NCBI RefSeq assembly: GCF_003722335.1
Contig: NZ_CP026100.1
Location: 124,001-188,000 of the forward strand
Length of the DNA stretch: 64,000 nucleotides
From: Caulobacter flavus
Lineage (GTDB): Bacteria; Pseudomonadota; Alphaproteobacteria; Caulobacterales; Caulobacteraceae
Direction of reading: 5' to 3'
Shown here: one piece after another, positions 40,089-47,103 of the stretch
Layout of the letters: each line of letters opens with the position of its first letter
How positions within the stretch are numbered: position 1 is the first letter of the stretch
The notes under the pieces: generated by a model
Told to the model about the DNA's origin: nothing
What the model saw: only the letters and a program-made list of their open reading frames with translations
Databases searched by the model: none
Translations under genes and position numbers: made by a program

Positions 40089-41039
40089 TCAGGCGGCCGC
40101 CTCGGCCTCGTCGGCGGCCTTCAGCGAGCGGTAGACGCTGGCCAGGGGCGTCGCGCAGACCACCAGCACCACCGTCTGCAGGATCGCCGCCAGCGGAACG
40201 GCCGCGGCCAGGATCGGCCAGATCTGGCGCAGCACGTCCGCCGCCGAGCGCGCGGCCGGCAGGGTCTTGGCCAGCCCAGGACCAACCAGCGCCACGACGC
40301 CGATCACGACCACGCCGACGACGATCTGGACGATCACCAGGGTCAGCCCAAGCAGCAACAGCATTCCCAGCAGCCGCAGGCTCTGGCCCTTGGTCAGGGC
40401 CCAGGATTCGAACAGCATGAAGCGCCGCTCGGCGAAGGTCATCGGCAGGGCCATCGACAGCCGCAGCAGCGCCCACAGCAGCGTGATCTCGCCGACGATC
40501 ACGCCCAGCACGCCGACCACGACGCCGACCACCGCTCCGGCCTCGGTGTCGCCGCCGATCGCCATCACCAGGAATCCGACCAGGCCCAGCAGCACGCCCG
40601 GCAGCATGGCCGCGATGGCGGCGATGTTGGCGCCGAAGCTCAGGACCAGGCTCACCAGCATCATCCAGCCCTCGGCCGCGCCGACGCGCAGGAAGAAGCC
40701 GCGCCGCTCGTCCGGGCGCAGCACCACCCGGAAGGCGCCGGCCATGACGATGGCCGGCGCGACCACCTGGACGGCCATCATGCCGATGTTGATCAGGCTG
40801 AGGCGGCTCTGCAGCGCGACGATGCGGGCCATCATCTCGTCGCTCTGCGGATCGGGGGTCCGCGGCGCGGCCCGGATCATCTCGACGAACGGGTCGATGG
40901 CCGGCAGGCAGAGCAGCGCCGCCGGCAGGAACAGGCCCAGCAGGATCACCCCGCTCCACGCGGCCACCGACAGCGGCTGGCGGCCGATCAGCGCCCAGCC
41001 CGACACCGCGGCCGACGCCGCAGAGAACTTCTTCGCCAC
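40089..41039 (-). CDS. Multipass membrane protein, paralogue 4 of the four-gene cluster
   Basis: A 316-residue membrane protein and the first gene of the run. Its N-terminus MAKKFSAASAAVSGWALI parallels that of paralogue 1. The shared landmarks are present as LRPDERRGFFLRVGAAEGWMML (about 107-128) and LRLSMALPMTFAERRFMLFESWALTKGQSLRLL (about 193-225). It is divergent from trmFO, with an 85 bp gap that must hold both promoters, and is separated from paralogue 3 by 116 bp. Family and function are not recognised; the four genes probably arose by tandem duplication. Confidence 0.75.
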   Translation of the reverse strand: MAKKFSAASAAVSGWALIGRQPLSVAAWSGVILLGLFLPAALLCLPAIDPFVEMIRAAPRTPDPQSDEMMARIVALQSRLSLINIGMMAVQVVAPAIVMAGAFRVVLRPDERRGFFLRVGAAEGWMMLVSLVLSFGANIAAIAAMLPGVLLGLVGFLVMAIGGDTEAGAVVGVVVGVLGVIVGEITLLWALLRLSMALPMTFAERRFMLFESWALTKGQSLRLLGMLLLLGLTLVIVQIVVGVVVIGVVALVGPGLAKTLPAARSAADVLRQIWPILAAAVPLAAILQTVVLVVCATPLASVYRSLKAADEAEAAA

Positions 41040-41124
41040 CTGAAGACCCCCAGAACCCCATACTCGCCCAAGACGAGCTTACACGGTGGTTCCGTCTTGG
41101 CGAGGGCGGAGGTATGAGGGCGCC

Positions 41125-42513
41125 ATGACCACCTCCCCCATTCACGTGATCGGCGGCGGCCTCGCCGGTTCCGAGGCCGCCTGGCAGATCGCCCAGGCCG
41201 GCGTTCCCGTCATCCTGCACGAGATGCGCCGCGACGACGCGGCCGGCAAAGTCACCACCGACGCCCACCAGACCGACGGCCTGGCCGAAATGGTGTGCTC
41301 CAACTCGTTCCGCTCGGACGACTGGCAGTTCAACGCCGTGGGCCTGCTGCACGCCGAGATGCGACGCTGCGACTCGATCATCATGTCCGCGGCCGACCAG
41401 CATCAGGTGCCGGCCGGCGGCGCCCTGGCGGTCGACCGCGACGGCTTCTCGCAGGAGGTCACGCGCCGCCTGGAAGCCCATCCGCTGGTGACCATCGCCC
41501 GCGAGGAGATCGCCGGTCTGCCGCCCGAGGAATGGGACAGCGTCATCGTCGCCACCGGCCCGCTGACCTCGCCGGCCCTGGCCCAGGCGGTGCTCGACCT
41601 GTCGGGCGAAGGCCAGCTGTCGTTCTTCGACGCCATCGCGCCGATCATCCACCTCGAATCCATCGACATGGACAAGGCCTGGCGCCAGTCGCGCTACGAC
41701 AAGGAAGGCCCTGGCGGCGACGCGGCCGCCTACATCAACTGCCCCATGAACAAGGAGCAGTACGAGGCCTTCATCGACGCCCTGCTCGAAGGCCCCAAGG
41801 CCGAGTTCAAGGAGTGGGAGAACGTCCCCTATTTCGACGGCTGCCTGCCGATCGAGGTGATGGCCGAGCGCGGCCGCGAGACCCTGCGCCATGGGCCCAT
41901 GAAGCCCGTCGGCCTGACCAACCCGCGCGACCCGACCGTGAAGTCCTACGCCATCGTCCAGCTGCGCCAGGACAACGCCCTGGGCACGCTGTGGAACATG
42001 GTCGGCTTCCAGACCAAGCTGAAGCACGGCGTCCAGGCCGAGACCTTCCGCATGATCCCGGGCCTGGAGAACGCCCAGTTCGCGCGGCTGGGCGGCCTGC
42101 ACCGCAACACCTTCATCAATTCGCCCAAGCTGCTCGACAAGGGCCTGCGCATGAAAGTCGCCCCGCGCATGCGCTTCGCCGGCCAGGTCACGGGCGTCGA
42201 GGGCTATGTCGAAAGCGCCGCCATCGGCCTGCTGGCCGGGCGCTTCGCCGCCGCCGAGCGCAAGGGCCAGAGCCTGGAGGCCCCGCCCCCGACCACCGCC
42301 CTGGGCGCCCTCGTGGAGCACATCACCGGCGGCCACCTGGAAGGCGGCAGCTTCCAGCCGATGAACATCAACTACGGCCTGCTGCCGCCGCTCGAAGCCC
42401 CCAAGGTCGACGAGGACGGCAAGAAGATCCCGCTGAAGGAACGCGGCCGCGCCAAGAAGCGGCTGATGAGCATCCGGGCGCTGAAGGACCTGGACGCCTG
42501 GCTGGCGGACTGA
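41125..42513 (+). CDS. trmFO: Folate/FAD-dependent tRNA (uracil-54-C5)-methyltransferase TrmFO
   Basis: TrmFO makes 5-methyluridine at tRNA position 54 using methylenetetrahydrofolate and FADH2. The 462-residue protein starts with the FAD-binding motif [17 protein letters not shown] (7-23) and keeps the family's CSNSFRSDD segment, the [14 protein letters not shown] segment with its conserved Cys (about 206-219), and the C-terminal [11 protein letters not shown]. Length agrees with the family (about 440-480). The internal ATG giving [12 protein letters not shown] is chosen over an upstream one. A GC-rich hairpin without a T-run follows the stop (about 42563-42598). Confidence 0.95.
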   Translation: MTTSPIHVIGGGLAGSEAAWQIAQAGVPVILHEMRRDDAAGKVTTDAHQTDGLAEMVCSNSFRSDDWQFNAVGLLHAEMRRCDSIIMSAADQHQVPAGGALAVDRDGFSQEVTRRLEAHPLVTIAREEIAGLPPEEWDSVIVATGPLTSPALAQAVLDLSGEGQLSFFDAIAPIIHLESIDMDKAWRQSRYDKEGPGGDAAAYINCPMNKEQYEAFIDALLEGPKAEFKEWENVPYFDGCLPIEVMAERGRETLRHGPMKPVGLTNPRDPTVKSYAIVQLRQDNALGTLWNMVGFQTKLKHGVQAETFRMIPGLENAQFARLGGLHRNTFINSPKLLDKGLRMKVAPRMRFAGQVTGVEGYVESAAIGLLAGRFAAAERKGQSLEAPPPTTALGALVEHITGGHLEGGSFQPMNINYGLLPPLEAPKVDEDGKKIPLKERGRAKKRLMSIRALKDLDAWLAD

Positions 42514-42626
42514 TCCTCCGGATTTGAAGAAATAGGCCTCCGCCCGATCCAAGGCGGAAAAGCGCGGCCGTGGAACCTTGGCGTTCCCGGCCGCGCCTCG
42601 TCGCGGCGTCTCGATCGAGATCGCCC

Positions 42627-43331
42627 ATGCTCCGCACGCTAAGCCTCGCCGTCGCCGCGACGGCTCTTCTTTCCGCCCCCGCCATCGCCCAGGACGTGGT
42701 CTCGCCGACCAAGGACGCGGTGATGGCGTCCTTCGACATCGTCCGCACCCAGGTGAAAAGCGTCGGGCCGGACGTGGTCTTCCGCGTGCAGGTGCGCGGC
42801 AAGGCCGGCGAGATGAAGCCCAAGGCGACCGGCCAGTTCGCCGGCAGCGCGGTGTGGAGCTATGTCTGGCCGACCTCGCTCGACAGCTCCAGCGTCGGGT
42901 TCGAGGGCGGCCAGGGCATACTGGCGCTGGCGGTGACCTTCCATCCCGACTTCGACGACGCGGCCTATGGCGGGGTCAACCGCCACGTCTGGCATCCGCA
43001 CTGGGTGGTGCTGGTTCCCGACGACGCCTGCGGCAAGGGCGCGCTGAAGGTGCGCGACATTCCCGCGGGGACCAAGCCCAAGGTGCCGGCCACCTGGCCC
43101 GGCGTGCCGCTGCTGATCGACAGCCCGACCTACCCCACCACCCTGGCCACCGACACCGTCGAGGTCACCGTACCGGCCAGCGTCATCGGCGCGGTCGAGG
43201 GCGTGAAGTTCGACGGCGTCACCTCGGCCCTGAAGGTCAACGCCAACCTGCACGCGCCGCTGCTGTGCATCTCCGACATCTTCGACGTGGCCTCGGGCGA
43301 CCTCAGCCTGCCCGGCAAGATCACCCGCTGA
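42627..43331 (+). CDS. Exported hypothetical protein
   Basis: A 234-residue protein with a clear signal peptide (1-21, ending APAIAQD). The mature part is beta-rich, with TKDAVMASFDIVRTQVKSVGPDVVFRVQVRG, a VWSYVWPTSLDSSSVGFEGGQG stretch and a Cys pair (DDACGKG, LLCISDIF) that could bond. GGVNRHVWHPHWVVLVPDD suggests metal or ligand binding by clustered His. It resembles proteins found in other Caulobacterales, but I do not recognise a named family. Its stop is 7 bp before an AraC-type regulator on the same strand. Confidence 0.65.
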   Translation: MLRTLSLAVAATALLSAPAIAQDVVSPTKDAVMASFDIVRTQVKSVGPDVVFRVQVRGKAGEMKPKATGQFAGSAVWSYVWPTSLDSSSVGFEGGQGILALAVTFHPDFDDAAYGGVNRHVWHPHWVVLVPDDACGKGALKVRDIPAGTKPKVPATWPGVPLLIDSPTYPTTLATDTVEVTVPASVIGAVEGVKFDGVTSALKVNANLHAPLLCISDIFDVASGDLSLPGKITR

Positions 43332-43338
43332 TCCTTCG

Positions 43339-43752
43339 ATGTGCTTACACGATCCGGAACCGGGCGGCCTCGCGTCGCCCGGCGCCTTCGCGGGCGGCCG
43401 CCCGGCGGGCCTGGCGCCGTGGCAGGCCAGCCGGGCGGCCGCCTATGTGGAGCGCCAGCTGGAGACGACGATCCGCGTCGTCGACCTGGCGCGCGCCACG
43501 CGCCTCAGCCCGTCCTACTTCTCGCGCGCCTTCAAGACGACCTTCGGCCTGTCGCCGCAGAAATACGTCGTCGAGCGCCGCCTGACCCGCGCCAAGCGGA
43601 TCATGCTGACCACCAACGGGCCCCTGTGCGGCATCGCCGTCACCTGCGGCTTCAGCGACCAGGCCCATCTGTCGCGCGTGTTCCGGCGACGGGAGGGCGC
43701 GCCGCCCAACGCCTGGCGCCGCGAACGGCGCCAGGCCTCGGCCCTGACCTGA
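43339..43752 (+). CDS. AraC-type HTH regulator (DNA-binding domain only)
   Basis: A 137-residue protein that is almost only an AraC/XylS DNA-binding domain. GLAPWQASRAAAYVERQLET begins the domain, with the two helix-turn-helix units LARATRLSPSYFSRAFKTTFGLSPQKYVVERRL and IAVTCGFSDQAHLSRVFRRREGAPPNAWRR. No ligand domain is present. A related regulator with the same GLAPWQ start lies at 44661-45224 on the other strand, and an alpha/beta hydrolase is between them. Confidence 0.85.
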   Translation: MCLHDPEPGGLASPGAFAGGRPAGLAPWQASRAAAYVERQLETTIRVVDLARATRLSPSYFSRAFKTTFGLSPQKYVVERRLTRAKRIMLTTNGPLCGIAVTCGFSDQAHLSRVFRRREGAPPNAWRRERRQASALT

Positions 43753-43760
43753 CCTGACCT

Positions 43761-44624
43761 TCAGCCGGTCGAGCGCACGAAGCTGCCGACATGCTCGGCC
43801 GAGGCGCGCGGATACTGGTGCTGCGGGCCGTGTCCGGCCGAGGGATAGGTGATCAGCTGCAGCGTCGGCAGCATCTGGTTCAGGGCGTACCAGTTCTCGA
43901 CCGGGAAGATGATGTCGTGGTCGCCGCCCAGGTGCAGGATCGGCTTGGTCGTGGTCTTCAGCACCTCAAGCACCGCGTCGGCGGGAAAGATCGGGTTCCT
44001 GGGGCCGTCGCCGATGTTGGCGCGGGCGAAGGCGATCGGCACCGGCGGCGAGCGGCCCTCGGTCCGTTCGGCGATCCGGGCCGCGGACTCGGCGGCGGCC
44101 TTGCGGCTGGCCTCCGACTTCGGCTCGAAGAACAGGATCTCTTCTTCCTTCAGCGCGTAGTGCTCGATGACGGCGGTGTCGTAGAACAGCTGCTCGGACG
44201 GCTTGACCATATGGCCTGGCGGATTGGTGCCGATCAGCACCAGGTGGCTGATCCGCTCGCCGGCGACGGCCAGGGCCACCTGGGCGACCAGGCCGCCCAG
44301 CGACCAGCCGCCGAGCACCACCTCGCCCAGGTCCAGCGCCGCCATCAGGTCGATCGGGTCGCGGACCATCTCGGCGGGATTGTAGGTCGGCTGGCCGGTC
44401 GACAGGCCAAGGCCCGAATAGTCGAAGGTGATGACGCGGAAGCCCTCGTCGGCCAGGCCGTCGAGGAAGGCCGGATCCCAGACGTCCATCGTGCCCCGGA
44501 ACCGGGTGCACAGCAGGAGCGGCCGGCCCTCGCCGATCGAGCGATAGGCCAGGGTGCGGCCGCTAACCTCGACGAACTGGTTGGGGGCGGAAACGGCGTG
44601 ATGGATGGAAGCGACGGCGTTCAT
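43761..44624 (-). CDS. Alpha/beta hydrolase
   Basis: A 287-residue soluble hydrolase. It has the usual start of the fold (YRSIGEGRPLLLCTRFRGTMDVWDPAFLDGLA), a nucleophile elbow GGWSLGG (about 106-112), GTNPPGH, a PILHLGGDHDIIFP acid region and the late SAGHG with the catalytic His. The lid (about 145-210) is helical. Similar proteins occur beside AraC regulators, which may control it. The substrate is unknown; a haloperoxidase- or lactonase-like activity is possible but cannot be told apart here. Confidence 0.85.
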   Translation of the reverse strand: MNAVASIHHAVSAPNQFVEVSGRTLAYRSIGEGRPLLLCTRFRGTMDVWDPAFLDGLADEGFRVITFDYSGLGLSTGQPTYNPAEMVRDPIDLMAALDLGEVVLGGWSLGGLVAQVALAVAGERISHLVLIGTNPPGHMVKPSEQLFYDTAVIEHYALKEEEILFFEPKSEASRKAAAESAARIAERTEGRSPPVPIAFARANIGDGPRNPIFPADAVLEVLKTTTKPILHLGGDHDIIFPVENWYALNQMLPTLQLITYPSAGHGPQHQYPRASAEHVGSFVRSTG

Positions 44625-44660
44625 GAAAGACCTCGAAGGCAGGGGTGAACGGTCGAAAGC

Positions 44661-45224
44661 CTAGGCCCGCGCGCGCCGGTCGAGTTGGACGCAGCCGCCG
44701 CGATCGTCGTCGCGAACGTGAAACACCGGCGCGGCGTGCAGCCGCCGCCAGGCCGCCGGGGTCATGCCCGCCAGGCGGTGGAAGCGGTTGGTCAGGTGCG
44801 ACTGGTCGGAAAAGCCGCAGGCCAGAGCGATGTCCTTGAGCGGATCGTCGCCCTCGGCGATCAGGATCTTGGCCCGCGCCACGCGCCGCTGCAGCACCAT
44901 GGCGTGCGGGCTGACGCCGAAGCTGCTCTTGAAGGCCTTGCCGAAATAGCCGGGACGCACGCCGCCGACGGCCGCCAGCTCGGCCACGGTCAGGGCGCGC
45001 TCTAGGTTCTCGTCGATATAGCGGGCGACCCGCCGGGCCTGCCACGGCGCCAGCCCGCCGGTGCGCGTCGGGCCGGCGACCGCCGGGGCCTGCAGCACCT
45101 GGATCGCCTGGTCGATCAGCCGTCGCGCGCCCTCGACGTCGTCGCACAGCCGCTGCTGGATTTCCTCCAGCAGGGCGCCGACCCTGGCCGACGCCCGCTC
45201 GCCGCAGATCTGCTGCTGTTCCAT
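44661..45224 (-). CDS. AraC-type HTH regulator with short N-terminal helix region
   Basis: A 187-residue protein. The N-terminal 75 residues are helical and charged (ASARVGALLEEIQQRLCDD...) and have no known sensor domain. The C-terminal part is an AraC/XylS DNA-binding domain beginning GLAPWQARRVARYIDENLE and containing VRPGYFGKAFKSSFGVSPHAMVLQRRVARAK and IALACGFSDQSHLTNRFHRLAGMTPAAWRR. It is closely related to the regulator at 43339-43752, and both share the unusual GLAPWQ motif. The ATG is preceded by AGGGGACGAGG. Confidence 0.85.
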   Translation of the reverse strand: MEQQQICGERASARVGALLEEIQQRLCDDVEGARRLIDQAIQVLQAPAVAGPTRTGGLAPWQARRVARYIDENLERALTVAELAAVGGVRPGYFGKAFKSSFGVSPHAMVLQRRVARAKILIAEGDDPLKDIALACGFSDQSHLTNRFHRLAGMTPAAWRRLHAAPVFHVRDDDRGGCVQLDRRARA

Positions 45225-45316
45225 CGCCTCGTCCCCTGGTCGGGAGCACGGCCGGCTCCCTGGGGGAGAACACGCAGCGGCGAGCAAAACCCACACCGGC
45301 GTTACGCCAATCTGTT

Positions 45317-46354
45317 TCAGTCGGCGCGGACGATCCGGTAGCGGCCGGGCCCGGCGGCCTCGCCACGCACCGGCAGCACCTGGGCCAGGGTGCGCAGGAA
45401 GCGCTGCGGATCGCCGGTGCGGAACCGGCCCGTCACCCGCAGCGCCGCCACCTTCGGATCCTCGATGATCAGCTTGGCGGCGCTGTGGCGGTTCAGCTCG
45501 GCCGCCACCTCCGAAAGCGGACGGTCCTCGAAGGTGATCGAGATCTCGCGCCATGCCGACGCCTCGGCGGCGTCCGCCGGCGCCACGACGTCGCGGCCCT
45601 GGGCAGCCGTCAGGCGCTCGCCGGCCTTCAGCAGCACCGGCCGCCCCGGGCCGTCTGTAGCGTCGACCGTGCGGGCCACCGACACCTGGCCCTCGACCAG
45701 GGTCACCCGCAGCGGCCCCTCGTCGAGACGCACGTCGAAGCGCGTGCCCAGCGCCGTGATCCTGCGGCCGCCAGCCTCGACCGTGAACGGCCGCTCGCGG
45801 TCGGGAACCACGTCGAAGAACGCCCGCCCCCTGACCAGCCGCATCGCCCGGCCGTCATGGTCGTAGGCCAGGTCGAGGGCCGCGCCGGGGGCTAGGCTGG
45901 CCTTGCTGCCGTCCGGCAGGTCGACGGCCAGCGGCTGGTCGCCGGCGACGAAGTCGGGCTCGCCGAACATCGCCGAGGCCTGCGCAACGGGCGGCGGCGG
46001 TTGCGGCATGGGCCGCTGCGTCAGCCACAGGCCCGCGCCGATGGCCACGACGAACACGGCCGCCGCCGCCATCCAGCGCGACGACAGCGGACGCGAAGCC
46101 TTCATCGCCCGGCGGCGCAGGACCCGCACCGTCGCTTCGTCCTCGGGCGCGACGCCCGCGCCGCCCTCCAGCCCGCTCCAGATCGCCTCGGCGCGCAGCC
46201 AGGCCGCGCGGTTCTCGGGATCCTCGTCCAGCCACGCGTCCAGCACGGCGGCGTGGGCGGGGTCGGACTCGTCGGCGTTCAGCCACAGCAGCGCCGCGGC
46301 CTCGTCGCGCGGCAGCAGGGCCATCTCGGCCAGGTCCTGGGGATAGGCGCTCAT
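45317..46354 (-). CDS. FecR-family anti-sigma regulator
   Basis: A 345-residue inner-membrane protein of the FecR type. The cytoplasmic N-terminal DUF4880-like part contains WLNADESDPAHAAVLDAWLDEDPENRAAW (about 24-52); a membrane helix follows (about 92-110, WMAAAAVFVVAIGAGLWLT). The FecR sensor domain (about 130-235) and a C-terminal region with FEDRPLSEVAAELNRHSAAKLII (about 272-294, STN-like) lie in the periplasm. Its ATG overlaps the stop of the sigma factor gene as ATGA. It would hold the sigma factor at the membrane until a TonB receptor signals, presumably the divergent receptor at 47104. Confidence 0.92.
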   Translation of the reverse strand: MSAYPQDLAEMALLPRDEAAALLWLNADESDPAHAAVLDAWLDEDPENRAAWLRAEAIWSGLEGGAGVAPEDEATVRVLRRRAMKASRPLSSRWMAAAAVFVVAIGAGLWLTQRPMPQPPPPVAQASAMFGEPDFVAGDQPLAVDLPDGSKASLAPGAALDLAYDHDGRAMRLVRGRAFFDVVPDRERPFTVEAGGRRITALGTRFDVRLDEGPLRVTLVEGQVSVARTVDATDGPGRPVLLKAGERLTAAQGRDVVAPADAAEASAWREISITFEDRPLSEVAAELNRHSAAKLIIEDPKVAALRVTGRFRTGDPQRFLRTLAQVLPVRGEAAGPGRYRIVRAD

Positions 46355-46902
46355 CGCAGGTCCCCCGTCCGGGCGATCAGGCGCTCCAGCGCCTTGGCCA
46401 CGTGTTTCTCCACGGCGCTGCCGGAAATGCCCAGCCGGCCGGCGACCTCGCGCACGGTCAGGCCCTCGATCCGCCGCAGCACGAAGACCGTCCGCGTCCG
46501 CTCGGGCAGGGTCAGCAGGGCGGCGGTGGCCGCGCGCAGGGTCTCGCGCGCGTCCAGCCGGCCGACCGGATCGTCGTCGGTCTCGCCGTGGCGCTCGGGA
46601 TCAAAGGGCACGTGCTGGTCGGCCCGCCGCGCCAGCCGCCGACGGTGCCGGTCGGCCCAGACGCTGGCGGCGGTGCGGAAGACGTAGGCCCGGGCGTATT
46701 CCTCGTCCTCGAGGCCCATCTGGTCGGCGGCGCGCACGAACACCTCCTGGACCAGGTCCTCGACCTCGGCGTCGGCGCCCAGGCGGCGACGGAAGAAGGC
46801 GGTCACCGCGGCCTGCAGGGCGAGCGCCCGCGCCGGATCGGCCTGCGCCGCCTTCGAACCGTCCGCCGACTGAGGATGGACAGCCGCCACCTTACGCTCC
46901 AC
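46351..46902 (-). CDS. ECF sigma factor, FecI type
   Basis: A 183-residue sigma-70-family protein with region 2 (LGADAEVEDLVQEVFVRAADQ, about 42-62; YVFRTAASVWADRHRR) and region 4 (LPERTRTVFVLRRIEGLTVREVAGRLGISGSAVEKHVAKALERL, about 132-175), joined by a short linker. This is the FecI-like group that works with FecR and a TonB receptor. The start is a GTG. Coupled to fecR by ATGA overlap, and divergent to the receptor gene. Confidence 0.93.
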   Translation of the reverse strand: MERKVAAVHPQSADGSKAAQADPARALALQAAVTAFFRRRLGADAEVEDLVQEVFVRAADQMGLEDEEYARAYVFRTAASVWADRHRRRLARRADQHVPFDPERHGETDDDPVGRLDARETLRAATAALLTLPERTRTVFVLRRIEGLTVREVAGRLGISGSAVEKHVAKALERLIARTGDLR

Positions 46903-47103
46903 GCCGCCCGCGTCGGCCCTCGGCCGGGCGGTCGAGCGGCGGGTCTCTTCTAGAATACGTCGCAGCGGGCGAAATCCTCATCGTCCCCATCGAATTTTCA
47001 CCACCGCCCGCATCCCGGCTTGCGCCCTCGAATAACAACGTTACCTAGCGTCGCAATATGGATCGTGTCGATCCGGAGAACCGAAGGTGGCGGGGGACGC
47101 GAC

